Source: Rudanella sp. (GTDB taxonomy: Bacteria > Bacteroidota > Bacteroidia > Cytophagales > Spirosomataceae). From it: a stretch of DNA of 6,207 nucleotides. Where the stretch lies: the NCBI GenBank assembly GCA_026785985.1, contig JAJAYX010000682.1:1-6207 (forward strand), written 5' to 3'. A program made the position numbers and the translations under genes. Below are positions 1-6,206 of this stretch, one piece after another (the stretch's first letter is position 1; each line of letters starts with the position of its first letter). The notes under the pieces are model-generated. The model worked only from the letters and a program-made list of their open reading frames with translations. It was not told the DNA's origin and searched no databases.

Positions 1-390
1 GGCATAGTGGAAGCGGGTATTCGGTTCGACCCCAAGCCGTTGATTCTTTATGCCACCCAAAACGGCGTTACGGTTAGCATCACGTTCGATTTAGTAATCT
101 TTTGTATTCGTGGCCGGGTAGCCACTTCCGAAACGGCTCCTGCTTTAGAGGTAACTGTGCTGGGCAATCCGACGACGGGCGAATCGGTCTCGATTGAAGT
201 TCGGGGTGCCGAGGGTAAACCAATCAGCTACCAGATTCGGGACTTGACAGGTCGCTTGCTGACGGAAAAACAAACTGAAACAGCCCCGTCGGTAGATCGG
301 CAATCGCTTCGGTTAGGGTCAGCGGGTATGTATTTGCTGAACATCTCTACGCCTACCCAGTCGAAAACAGTGAAGGTTATCAGGCAGTAA
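1..390 (+). CDS. C-terminal end of a secreted protein with a T9SS type A sorting domain (5' partial)
   Basis: The frame is open from the first base of the window to TAA at 388-390, so this is the 3' end of a longer gene; a GTG at 7-9 is probably internal. The last ~80 residues (about nt 145-387) have the layout of a Bacteroidota type IX secretion C-terminal domain: a VLGNPTTGE opening, a central IRDLTGRLL strand, a GMYLLNIST strand, and a basic KTVKVIRQ end. In this family the domain directs export across the outer membrane by the Por/T9SS machinery and is removed or used for surface attachment. The function of the mature protein cannot be read, because the ~45 residues before the domain (GIRFDPKPL..CIRGRVAT) show no motif I recognise. 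A strong terminator follows 8 nt after the stop, so the gene ends its transcription unit. Confidence 0.82.
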   Translation, partial: GIVEAGIRFDPKPLILYATQNGVTVSITFDLVIFCIRGRVATSETAPALEVTVLGNPTTGESVSIEVRGAEGKPISYQIRDLTGRLLTEKQTETAPSVDRQSLRLGSAGMYLLNISTPTQSKTVKVIRQ

Positions 391-397
391 TACAGAC

Positions 398-450
398 AAA
401 TGGGGTAATTGGGTAACTCTGCTGATGAGTCCCAATTACCCCATTTTTTT
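398..450. terminator. Rho-independent terminator shared by convergent genes
   Basis: A perfect 16-bp inverted repeat (398-413 with 431-446) encloses a 17-nt loop that can add a 4-bp inner stem (416-419 with 427-430). On the + strand it is followed by a run of T (443-451), a classic intrinsic terminator for the secreted-protein gene ending at 390. Read on the minus strand, the stem is followed by only three T, so it may also end the DUF2490 transcript from the right, but less efficiently. Confidence 0.9.
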
Positions 451-457
451 TGTGCCC

Positions 458-1141
458 CTATTTTAGCTTCAACTTATACCCCACATTACCAAACACATCG
501 GTGATCGGACCGGCGTTGACGGGTACATCGGTGAAGACAGATACGGACAGGCTTTGCCGTTTGGCAAGGGCTATATCGACCCCAATTTTGCTGCGAACCT
601 GATCGATTCCCGAACGGTCCGGCGATCCGGCGATTCGGTAAAAAATATCGGCAGAAGCAAAGGGGGTGAACCGGGTTTTAAAGTCGTAGGACAACTCCAA
701 TTTGTTGCGGAGATAACTCTTATCGGCTACAATACCGGCTACATCGTCTTTAAACTGATTTTGATAACGCAAGCGATAATCGCCTTTTAGTCCCCGCCAG
801 AGTTTTTGGTCATAGGACAGTTCGGCGTAGAATCGGTGGTAAGGGCGGTAATAATAATCGAGCGTTTCTTTGTTGTATTTTCGTCGACCCGCATACCGAT
901 AGAACGCACCGATTTTCCAGCGTTTGGTCAGGCGGTATCCCAGGCCCAGCTCGCCCAGATAGACCCGCATAACACTGAAATTATCGGTGATGCGCACTTG
1001 CCCGTTCACCTCTATCGAGAATGATTTCCCCAGTCTTTTTTCAACGCCCGCTCCTGCCCAAACCCCTAATGCAGGGTTTTGGGCAGTAACAGCCATTGGT
1101 AAGAAGGTTATAAGCGTGAGCAGTAAACGTTTAGGAAACAT
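458..1141 (-). CDS. DUF2490 family outer-membrane beta-barrel-like protein
   Basis: The 227-residue protein starts with a typical Sec signal peptide (basic MFPKR, hydrophobic LLLTLITFLPMAV, cleavage after TA before Q21). The mature part consists of alternating amphipathic strands rich in Tyr/Arg turns (RVYLGELGLGYRL, WKIGAFYRYAGRRKY, HRFYAELSYDQ, DYRLRYQNQF, ELSYDFKTRF) and ends in a strand-like VGYKLKLK, as expected for an outer-membrane barrel. Length and pattern fit DUF2490 (PF10677), a Bacteroidota-enriched family of unknown function. The ATG at 1139-1141 lies 10 nt after the stop of the DUF4956 gene, so the two are probably co-transcribed; no Shine-Dalgarno is visible, which is normal for the phylum. 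It ends 12 nt from the terminator at 398-446. The reading frame is intact, unlike the gene upstream of it. Confidence 0.85.
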   Translation of the reverse strand: MFPKRLLLTLITFLPMAVTAQNPALGVWAGAGVEKRLGKSFSIEVNGQVRITDNFSVMRVYLGELGLGYRLTKRWKIGAFYRYAGRRKYNKETLDYYYRPYHRFYAELSYDQKLWRGLKGDYRLRYQNQFKDDVAGIVADKSYLRNKLELSYDFKTRFTPFASADIFYRIAGSPDRSGIDQVRSKIGVDIALAKRQSLSVSVFTDVPVNAGPITDVFGNVGYKLKLK

Positions 1142-1151
1142 CGTTTTAGAG

Positions 1152-1835
1152 TTACCGATACGTGATTATTTCTTTTACCGCCGGAACCGGGCGTTTGGTA
1201 TTTTCGTGGTAATAGACAATCAGTTGGGCAGATTCTTTCCGAAAATCAATGTCTCGTACTTCCACCCGATACACCAAAAGTCCCGTTCGGGCGCGCAGGT
1301 CATCGAGCAAATCGAGAGCATGTTCGGGCCGCAACAAATCTGTCCGGTCATAAAAGATCGTTTTACTGAACTCCCGCTGCACAAACCACTCGCTTTCCAA
1401 CAAGTACACAGCTCCCACAATCAGGCTATTGAGCAGAGCCGCGCCCGCCCAGCCACCCGTTGTTGAACCAACTTCGCTGATGGCAGAAATCAGGCCGATG
1501 GAAATGACCACAAATAAATAGGTCATGTCTTTTATTGAAATCCCCTCAGTGCGGTAGCGCAACATCGAGAATACGGCAAACAAACCGAAAGCCGCCCCCA
1601 TCGACATTTGCACCTGATGCAGCATATAAGTGACCAGGAAAATGGTCAGGTTAAACGCAAAAAATGTCAGGAACAGAGCCGTTTTTTTTTAAATACGGTA
1701 GTAGATCACCCGAATCAGTACCCCTACCGCCAGCGCGTCAACCCCGAATCGAAGCAACAGATCGAGCGAAAAAAGGGCCATGTTTTTCAAACCGTCGAGT
1801 AGGGCAGGCTCTGAGACCTGTTGAAGTAAAATCAT
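1152..1835 (-). pseudogene. DUF4956 membrane protein gene interrupted by an in-frame TAA
   Basis: Read from ATG at 1833-1835, the frame encodes 227 codons to TAA at 1152-1154, a normal DUF4956 length. Codon 49 is TAA (1689-1691), so only residues 1-48 are made before it. The sequence on both sides of the stop is family-like in the same frame: LLLRFGVDALAVGVLIRVIYYRI before, KKTALFLTFFAFNLTIF after. The latter leads into the conserved block MGAAFGLFAVFSMLRYRTEG (codons 79-98). About five hydrophobic segments are visible (roughly codons 20-46, 53-72, 79-91, 104-122, 128-145), followed by a soluble C-terminal domain ending VKEIITYR. An ATG at 1623-1625 could start a 157-residue product lacking the first helices. 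The stop abuts a 9-nt homopolymer (1682-1690). It may be a true nonsense change (TAY Tyr to TAA would suffice), an early-stage pseudogene, or a base-call error. DUF4956 has no settled function but often neighbours CotH and VTC-type polyphosphate polymerase genes. Confidence 0.8.
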
Positions 1836-1860
1836 TGGTAAGGTTGAGTATGGGTTTATT

Positions 1861-1980
1861 TCACGAAATCGGCTGCCGCCTGAACCCGGCTACTGATATG
1901 GGGTCAACAAGTTTAGGCTGGCAGGAAACACCCAGCCAAAGCAGCATGGCTGCCAGAGCGAGTAAACGTGTTTGATACAT
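1861..1980 (-). CDS. Short lipoprotein-like ORF, possibly the leader remnant of a larger lipoprotein gene
   Basis: The 39-residue ORF runs from ATG at 1978-1980 to TGA at 1861-1863. It begins with a convincing lipoprotein signal: MYQTR, a hydrophobic stretch LLALAAMLLWLGVS, then Cys at residue 20 (LGVSC, a slightly relaxed lipobox). Only 19 residues follow the Cys (QPKLVDPISVAGFRRQPIS), with no domain. The frame is open further upstream, but starting there would bury the signal peptide, so 1980 is the better start. It sits 25 nt upstream of the DUF4956 start on the same strand. In related clusters the first gene is often a CotH-like lipoprotein, so this may be the stranded 5' end of such a gene after an internal deletion; a genuine tiny lipoprotein is the alternative. 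The sequence alone does not decide. Confidence 0.5.
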   Translation of the reverse strand: MYQTRLLALAAMLLWLGVSCQPKLVDPISVAGFRRQPIS

Positions 1981-2176
1981 GATTCGTAGAGGTGTCGCGT
2001 TGATACGTAATGGCTTACACCAGCAACTATGCCGACGTTGCAACTGCTCTGTCAACTCTCCGAAAAGTACGGCATTCCCGATGGTTTTCAAAGATTTATC
2101 GTCCTTTGGAAGTAATTCCTTCCGCATTTGTTTAGCCGTAAGGCTGCTTCCATCGTGGCTCCAGCCGGGCGGCTAA
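1981..2176. other. Poorly coding interval upstream of the lipoprotein-like ORF
   Basis: No convincing gene is visible here. All + frames contain stops. One + frame gives a protein-like stretch (MPTLQLLCQLSEKYGIPDGF, from about 2029), which stops at TAA near 2110. The minus frame is open from 2172 but matches no family I know. The promoter of the leftward lipoprotein/DUF4956/DUF2490 block should lie here, but I find no good match to the Bacteroidota -7 box (TAnnTTTG). The stretch is best read as regulatory DNA mixed with decayed coding sequence. Confidence 0.4.
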
Positions 2177-2329
2177 AACAAAAAGGAGGCCGAGAACTTG
2201 GCGGTGAAGACAGAAGTTGTCACAAAGGCTCTTATTGGTGGCAAACTCACGATTGAGGAAATTGCGGAGTACAATGCTACTTCAATTGATTTTGTGCTTA
2301 AAGTTCAGCGGCAAATTGCCGGTAGTTGA
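2177..2329 (+). pseudogene. C-terminal remnant, possibly of an Rpn/PD-(D/E)XK nuclease-transposase family protein
   Basis: The + frame 2177-2329 (after TAA at 2174-2176, ending TGA at 2327-2329) reads as a coherent ~50-residue protein tail: KKEAENLAVKTEVVTKALIG, then GKLTIEEIAEYNATSIDFVL, then KVQRQIAGS. The charged linker followed by a small helical 'I-x-x-I-A-x-x-x-x-x-S-x-x-F-V' element resembles the end of Rpn-type recombination-promoting nuclease/putative transposase proteins, which commonly finish with such a helix-turn-helix-like tail. No start codon or catalytic region is present in frame. Dropping one base in the AAAAAGG run at 2180-2186 would link it to the upstream frame (GRLKQK), but that frame meets a stop at about 2110. 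It is therefore interpreted as a decayed fragment. The family name is from pattern memory and moderately uncertain; the coding character itself is more secure. Confidence 0.42.
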
Positions 2330-2375
2330 AAAAGGCATTCCGGGAATCGGTTCCGCAATATACCACGCCATTCAA

Positions 2376-3641
2376 TTACCGAATCTGCCCATCGCCCACA
2401 ATGACCCACTTTTCGGTTACTAATTTTTCGAGCGCAAATGGCCCTCTGGCATGAAGCTTCTGGGTAGAAATGCCGATTTCGGCTCCTAATCCAAAAACAC
2501 CCCCGTCCGTAAAGCGAGTTGAGGCATTAGCGTAAACGGCGGCTGCGTCAACCTCGTTCAGAAAACGATTGATGTTGGTCTGATTCGACGAAACAACGGC
2601 TTCGGAATGCCGCGAGGAGTACAACTGAATGTGTTCAAGAGCCTCGTCGATGTTGGCCACCACCCGAACAGCGCACTTATAGTCCAGAAACTCGCGGCCA
2701 AAATCGGCGGGTTGGGCGGGTTGCAGATTGGTGTAGCCTGCCCGTTGAAGAATAGCGAAAGCCGTTTCATCAGCAAAAACTTCCACGCTGTATTCATCAA
2801 AACCCGGTTTTAACAGGGGTAAAAAAGCCCCGGCCACGGCGGCATCAACCACCACACAATCGAGCGCGTTGCAAACCGAAGGGCGCGTCACTTTGGCATT
2901 TACCACAATCGCGGCTGCCTTGGCTAAATCAGCCGATTTTTCGACGTAAGTATGACAAACTCCCGCCCCCGTTTCAATGGTAGGCACGAGCGAATGTTTG
3001 CGCACAAACTGAATGAGCGAATCGGACCCGCGCGGAATAATTATATCAACATAACGGGTAGCCGTTAGCAACTCATTCACCACCGCCCCACGTTGACCGT
3101 CGGCATCGAGGGGCAACAGGGTCACGGCTGCTATTGGAACATCGAAGGCTGTTAATGCCTGCTGAATAAAGCCAACCAGCACTCGGTTTGAGAAATCGGC
3201 TTCTTTGCCGCCTTTCAGCACGCAGGCATTGCCCGACCGCAAACACAGGGCAGCCACATCAATAGTAACGTTAGGGCGCGACTCATAAATGGCCCCGACC
3301 ACACCCAGCGGCACAGCTAATTTGCGTAGTTTCAAGCCTTTCTCAATAGTCTTTTCCAACAGGACAACGCCCGACGGATCGGGTAAATTGGCCACGTCGT
3401 TCAGGCTTTTAGCCAGATCGGCTACGCGGGCTTCCGTCAGGCGGAGCCGGTCTTTTTTAGGGTCTGAATCGGGAATACGGGCAAGGTCACGCTCATTTTC
3501 GGTCAGAATCTGATCTGTATGATGCAGCAACAAATCGGCCAGATAGGTTAGCAAAGCCGCTTTTTGCTCGTCGGGCAACTGCCGAACTGCCGAAGCGGCC
3601 TGTTTGGCTTGCTGTAGTAGAGGAGTAATGGTATTGGTCAT
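2376..3641 (-). CDS. proA: Glutamate-5-semialdehyde dehydrogenase (gamma-glutamyl phosphate reductase)
   Basis: ProA reduces gamma-glutamyl phosphate to glutamate-5-semialdehyde with NADPH, the second step of cytoplasmic proline synthesis from glutamate. The 421-residue length is the family norm. Family landmarks in order: ESRPNVT (120-126), LRSGNACVLKGGKEA (134-148), PRGSDSL (203-209), the catalytic cysteine C257 in RPSVCNAL, the ProA signature EALEHIQLYSSRHSEA (333-348), and the FTDGGVFGLGAEIGISTQ block (377-394) leading into KLHARGPF. All expected residues are present, so the enzyme should be active. The ATG at 3639-3641 gives a normal N-terminus (MTNTITPLLQQAK). The gene starts 32 nt after the histidine kinase stop with no terminator between, suggesting read-through from the two-component genes. 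proB, which usually adjoins proA, is not next to it on either side. Confidence 0.96.
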   Translation of the reverse strand: MTNTITPLLQQAKQAASAVRQLPDEQKAALLTYLADLLLHHTDQILTENERDLARIPDSDPKKDRLRLTEARVADLAKSLNDVANLPDPSGVVLLEKTIEKGLKLRKLAVPLGVVGAIYESRPNVTIDVAALCLRSGNACVLKGGKEADFSNRVLVGFIQQALTAFDVPIAAVTLLPLDADGQRGAVVNELLTATRYVDIIIPRGSDSLIQFVRKHSLVPTIETGAGVCHTYVEKSADLAKAAAIVVNAKVTRPSVCNALDCVVVDAAVAGAFLPLLKPGFDEYSVEVFADETAFAILQRAGYTNLQPAQPADFGREFLDYKCAVRVVANIDEALEHIQLYSSRHSEAVVSSNQTNINRFLNEVDAAAVYANASTRFTDGGVFGLGAEIGISTQKLHARGPFALEKLVTEKWVIVGDGQIR

Positions 3642-3673
3642 AGAGGCCTTGAGTCAGCAATGATTCCCGCAAA

Positions 3674-5065
3674 TTAAGCAGCTTCCTCCAGAGATGGCAC
3701 TATTTCTGAACCAACGGATGCAGGAAGGGGGAATATCACCGTCATCACCGTTCCTTTTTTCTCAACCGAATCCACTCTAATCTGACCCCGGTGCAGGGCC
3801 ACAATCCGTTGAGTCAGTGCCAGACCGAGGCCTATTCCTTTAACAGCCATCACATTATCGGCTCGGTAGAATGGCTCAAAAATATGGGGCACATCAGCCG
3901 CCGGAATCCCAACGCCTTTATCTGTAAAGCTCACCCGCATTTGGTTGGGCGCGAAGGATAAGGCCACCGTGACGCTTGTATCAGGAGAAAACTTACATCC
4001 GTTTTCCAGCAAATTCTCAAAAGCGGTTATGAGCAGCAGTTCTTCGCCCGACAAGATTAAGTCTTCTTCCTGTTCAGGCATACTTTCAAAATCAATATCT
4101 ACCTGATAATCAGGAAATTTTGACAGTAAATTAGCCCGTGCCTGCCAGAGCAGTTCGTCGATCCGAACCGGCTGATACACAAGCGTAATGGCATCCGAAT
4201 TTGCTTTAACCAGATCAATCAGCCCATTCACCAGGCTAATCATACTCTTCACCGTATCGAGTAGTTCAGTTAGGGCAACCTCATAATCGGCGGTGGTTCG
4301 GGTTTGCATTAGGGCTACCTCAATCTGACTCATCATCACCGCCAACGGGGTGCGCAGTTCGTGCGAAGCGTGCGACACAAAGCTTTTCTGGCTGACGAAG
4401 GCCACTTCGAGCCGCTGAAGCATATCATTAAAGGTGGCAGCCAACAGGGACAGCTCGTCGCGTTGTCGCCCAACCCGTAACCGGTGGTGAATATTGGTGG
4501 CCGAAATAGTTTTTGCCTGCTCAGTGAGTTCGGCTACCGGCCGGAGGGCATCGCTGGAAAATAACCAGCCTGCCACTCCCACCACCACCAAACTCAATAG
4601 CCAGCCAAAAAACAATATTTGCCGAAGCCGGTCGAGTTTGTTAAAGCCCAACCGGTCATATCCCGATGATACAATTAGGTAGGTTTGTCCGTTCATGTGG
4701 AAGCAAATGGCAACGGCTTCGAGCGTATCCTTACGCATCCGCATCAGGCGACCCTCCCACAGTTGCCGCCTGATGGTTGGTGTAATCGAAAAAACAGGAT
4801 TCTTAGGTTTACTCCGGTATATTTCCTTATCCTGTCGATCATACACGATGACCTGTTCGGCACGCATCGTTGCCAAATCATCGCGAGGAGTCAGTTTGGA
4901 CTTATCAAACTGTTGAGCCGTCATAATGGCTTTATTTTCCAGACGCTGTTGGAATTCGTTTTCGCGGTACTGATTATATAGGTAGTATATAGACAGCGAA
5001 AATAACAGCATGATGGAAGCCACCAGCAACGTGAACAACAGGGTCAGACGAGTCCGAATGTTCAT
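3674..5065 (-). CDS. HAMP-domain sensor histidine kinase (two-component system, OmpR-partner type)
   Basis: The 463-residue membrane kinase probably senses an extracytoplasmic signal and phosphorylates the adjacent response regulator. Visible order: transmembrane helix 1 (about 7-30), periplasmic sensor segment (about 31-148) with no recognised fold, transmembrane helix 2 (151-169), HAMP linker (about 170-224, with P177 and E204), dimerisation/phosphoacceptor domain with the H-box SHASHELRTPL (H235), and a HATPase_c domain. The last has N-box NLLENGCKFSP (351-361), G1 DKGVGIP (382-388), F-box IFEPFYR (395-401) and G2 KGIGLGLAL (409-417). All catalytic motifs are intact; the N-box has Gly where Ala is common. 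The ATG at 5063-5065 overlaps the regulator stop in an ATGA junction, indicating translational coupling. The signal sensed cannot be read; the kinase is in the broad CusS/BaeS-like group. Confidence 0.95.
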   Translation of the reverse strand: MNIRTRLTLLFTLLVASIMLLFSLSIYYLYNQYRENEFQQRLENKAIMTAQQFDKSKLTPRDDLATMRAEQVIVYDRQDKEIYRSKPKNPVFSITPTIRRQLWEGRLMRMRKDTLEAVAICFHMNGQTYLIVSSGYDRLGFNKLDRLRQILFFGWLLSLVVVGVAGWLFSSDALRPVAELTEQAKTISATNIHHRLRVGRQRDELSLLAATFNDMLQRLEVAFVSQKSFVSHASHELRTPLAVMMSQIEVALMQTRTTADYEVALTELLDTVKSMISLVNGLIDLVKANSDAITLVYQPVRIDELLWQARANLLSKFPDYQVDIDFESMPEQEEDLILSGEELLLITAFENLLENGCKFSPDTSVTVALSFAPNQMRVSFTDKGVGIPAADVPHIFEPFYRADNVMAVKGIGLGLALTQRIVALHRGQIRVDSVEKKGTVMTVIFPLPASVGSEIVPSLEEAA

Positions 5066-5739
5066 TCCTCTTTAAGCATATAACCCATTCCAATAACCGT
5101 ATGGATCAGTTTGGTGGGATATTCTTTATCAACTTTCTTCCTCAGAAAATTTACATAAACATCAATAACATTGGTTCCTGTATCAAAGTGTATATCCCAC
5201 ACTTTTTCGGCAATATCCACCCGTGAGACCACCCTCCCCCGGTTGCGCATCAAATATTCTAATAGACCAAACTCTTTGGCAGTCAATTCAATACGCTTCC
5301 CGCCCCGACGGGCCACTTTTTCATTAAGATCCAGTTCGAGATCACCAACTTTGAGTACATTGATCTGTGGGCCGGAGTCCTGCCCTCGTTTATGCAATGC
5401 TTTCAGACGGGCCATTAGCTCTCGAAACTCAAATGGTTTCACGAGGTAATCATCAGCTCCCGACTCAAACCCGGTGAGTTTATCCTCAACCGATCCCATC
5501 GCTGTCAGCATCAATACGGGCGTTTTAACGTCTTCCTGTCGAAGCGACTGCACCACGTCGAAACCGTTCATTTTTGGCAGATTGACATCCATCACAATCA
5601 CGTCATAGGTGTTGCTTAATGCCATTGTGCGACCAATTTGACCATCGAAAGCCATTTCGACTTCGCACTGCTGTTCTTCCAGCCCTTTCTTAACAAATGA
5701 TGCCAATTTTGGCTCATCTTCAACTACAAGTACTTTCAT
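5062..5739 (-). CDS. OmpR/PhoB-family winged-helix response regulator
   Basis: The 225-residue DNA-binding response regulator partners the kinase encoded immediately downstream. The receiver domain (1-117) has the acidic pair E7/D8, phosphoacceptor D51 in VIVMDVNLP, switch T79 and the invariant K101 in LVKPFEF. The C-terminal winged helix (about 127-223) has the expected ELTAKEFGLLEYLMRNRGRV helix-loop, the RVDIAEKVWD segment and the recognition helix TNVIDVYVNFLRKKVD, ending in the IHTVIGMGYML hairpin. Length is typical, and the ATG at 5737-5739 gives the standard MKVLVVEDEP start. Its overall look is that of CusR-like regulators, but such similarity does not show a metal function. It is the first gene of the RR-HK-proA block; a spaced direct repeat lies 55-80 nt upstream and may be its own binding site. 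Confidence 0.95.
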   Translation of the reverse strand: MKVLVVEDEPKLASFVKKGLEEQQCEVEMAFDGQIGRTMALSNTYDVIVMDVNLPKMNGFDVVQSLRQEDVKTPVLMLTAMGSVEDKLTGFESGADDYLVKPFEFRELMARLKALHKRGQDSGPQINVLKVGDLELDLNEKVARRGGKRIELTAKEFGLLEYLMRNRGRVVSRVDIAEKVWDIHFDTGTNVIDVYVNFLRKKVDKEYPTKLIHTVIGMGYMLKEE

Positions 5740-5793
5740 AATAGTTCTGCGAGAAGGCTCCCTCGCCTGCGCGGGGATATTTATAAGCGTAAC

Positions 5794-5820
5794 TTACAAG
5801 TCTATTCCGCCTTTTACAAG
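5794..5820. promoter_or_regulatory. Direct repeat TTACAAG x2, candidate regulator-binding site in front of the response regulator gene
   Basis: TTACAAG occurs at 5794-5800 and again at 5814-5820, a 20-nt period (about two helical turns). On the minus strand this is CTTGTAA twice, 55-81 nt upstream of the regulator start. OmpR-family proteins bind direct repeats on one DNA face, so autoregulation is plausible. The minus-strand octamer TAGACTTG at 5804-5797 is one mismatch from the Bacteroidota -7 box TAnnTTTG and overlaps the proximal repeat, but no well-spaced -33 box goes with it. Function is inferred. Confidence 0.35.
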
Positions 5821-5891
5821 AAAACGTACCAACTACTTATTTAATGTTCTTTTTCTGACTCAAAAGACAACCATTCATGGTGTTATGACAC

Positions 5892-5924
5892 AAAAAAGCC
5901 GTTGAAGAGTCTTCAACGGCTTTT
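5892..5924. terminator. Strong two-way Rho-independent terminator
   Basis: A 15-bp perfect inverted repeat (5894-5908 with 5910-5924) surrounds one central base; in RNA it would open to a 13-bp stem with a 5-nt loop. The minus-strand reading ends in six T (complement of 5892-5897), the + reading in four T. No protein gene enters from the right within the window, so on the minus strand it must end either a transcript from beyond the edge or a small RNA made from this intergenic region. It also insulates the regulator promoter. Confidence 0.88.
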
Positions 5925-5930
5925 CGCTTC

Positions 5931-5944
5931 TATCCACACCATTT
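5931..5944 (-). repeat. 14-nt repeat, copy 1 (AAATGGTGTGGATA on minus)
   Basis: This copy is identical to the sequence at 6193-6206 and in the same orientation. On the minus strand it ends exactly 10 nt before the terminator stem whose first base is 5920 (spacer GAAGCGAAAA). Confidence 0.8.
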
Positions 5945-6150
5945 CAAGGCTGCTACCGAGAGGCAGCTAGACCTTGATGTTCAACCTTCCCTTTGTAAAG
6001 GATCTTTATGCTAGTTGCAGTAATTACTTACTTTAAAACCGACGCTCTTTTATCGTCCTGTTTTGTTGAGGCAAAGGTGAAGTACCCGAATTAAACGCAG
6101 GTTAACCATGAATTAAAATGTACTAAATCCTGGTGATTTATACCACAAAC

Positions 6151-6185
6151 AAAAAAACGCTACTCGGGAGGTCCCAAATAGCTTT
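6151..6185 (-). terminator. Minus-strand Rho-independent terminator at the right edge
   Basis: Minus-strand reading: GCTA (6182-6179) pairs with TAGC (6162-6159) and GGG with CCC (6175-6173 with 6168-6166), with a 3x3 internal loop and a 4-nt loop. Then comes G and seven T (complement of 6151-6157), followed by GTTTG. The stem is imperfect, but the long U-tract makes termination likely. It would end a leftward transcript that begins beyond the window. Confidence 0.62.
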
Positions 6186-6192
6186 CCGACTA

Positions 6193-6206
6193 TATCCACA
6201 CCATTT
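6193..6206 (-). repeat. 14-nt repeat, copy 2 (AAATGGTGTGGATA on minus)
   Basis: This is the second exact copy of the 14-mer. On the minus strand it again ends exactly 10 nt before a terminator stem (first base 6182, spacer TAGTCGGAAA). The window ends one base beyond, so how far the similarity extends is unknown. Confidence 0.8.

Larger units (their letters stand above)
5892..5980 (-). ncRNA. Candidate small RNA 3' portion (stem-loop, 14-nt box, terminator)
   Basis: Read on the minus strand, a stem-loop (5977-5944: 5-bp outer stem, 5-bp GCTGC/GCAGC inner stem, 9-nt loop, one-sided bulge) is followed directly by the box AAATGGTGTGGATA (5944-5931), a 10-nt spacer and the strong terminator at 5892-5924. 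This is the architecture of a bacterial small RNA 3' end. The 5' end and promoter are not identified, and it matches no RNA family I recognise (not tmRNA, SRP, RNase P or a tRNA). It could instead be the 3' UTR of a gene beyond the right edge. Confidence 0.3.

Noticed and set aside
2010..2065. TTGACA with an 18-nt gap to CATAGT on the minus strand as a sigma70-type promoter for the lipoprotein-like ORF
   Set aside because: Bacteroidota primary sigma factors use a different -33/-7 consensus (TTTG / TAnnTTTG), and the -10 match is poor.
1861..2127. 88-codon minus frame that includes the lipoprotein-like ORF with a longer N-terminus
   Set aside because: It would place an evident signal peptide (MYQTRLLALAAMLLWLG) at residue 50; the added N-terminal part has no family look. 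The 1980 start was preferred.
2333..2375. Terminator after proA (minus reading: GGAATGCC followed by five T)
   Set aside because: Only 4-5 bp stems with very small or competing loops can be drawn; too weak to call.
2217..2423. 68-codon + strand ORF over the proA 3' end
   Set aside because: It is in a different frame from the coherent tail at 2177-2329 and runs antisense into proA; a shadow.
5877..5942. ATGGTGT (5877-5883) and ACACCAT (5936-5942) as an inverted repeat bracketing the terminator
   Set aside because: Only 7 bp, 52 nt apart, and the right arm is part of the 14-mer repeat; likely coincidence.
5931..5944. TATCCACACCA as a tRNA 3' end (CCA terminus), or its complement as a tRNA 5' end
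   Set aside because: No matching 7-bp acceptor arm, T-loop or anticodon arm is present near either copy, and position 8 does not fit on the minus strand.
6050..6109. 19-codon minus-strand ORF as a leader peptide or small protein
   Set aside because: No ribosome-binding site, repeated regulatory codons or downstream gene; the length is expected by chance.
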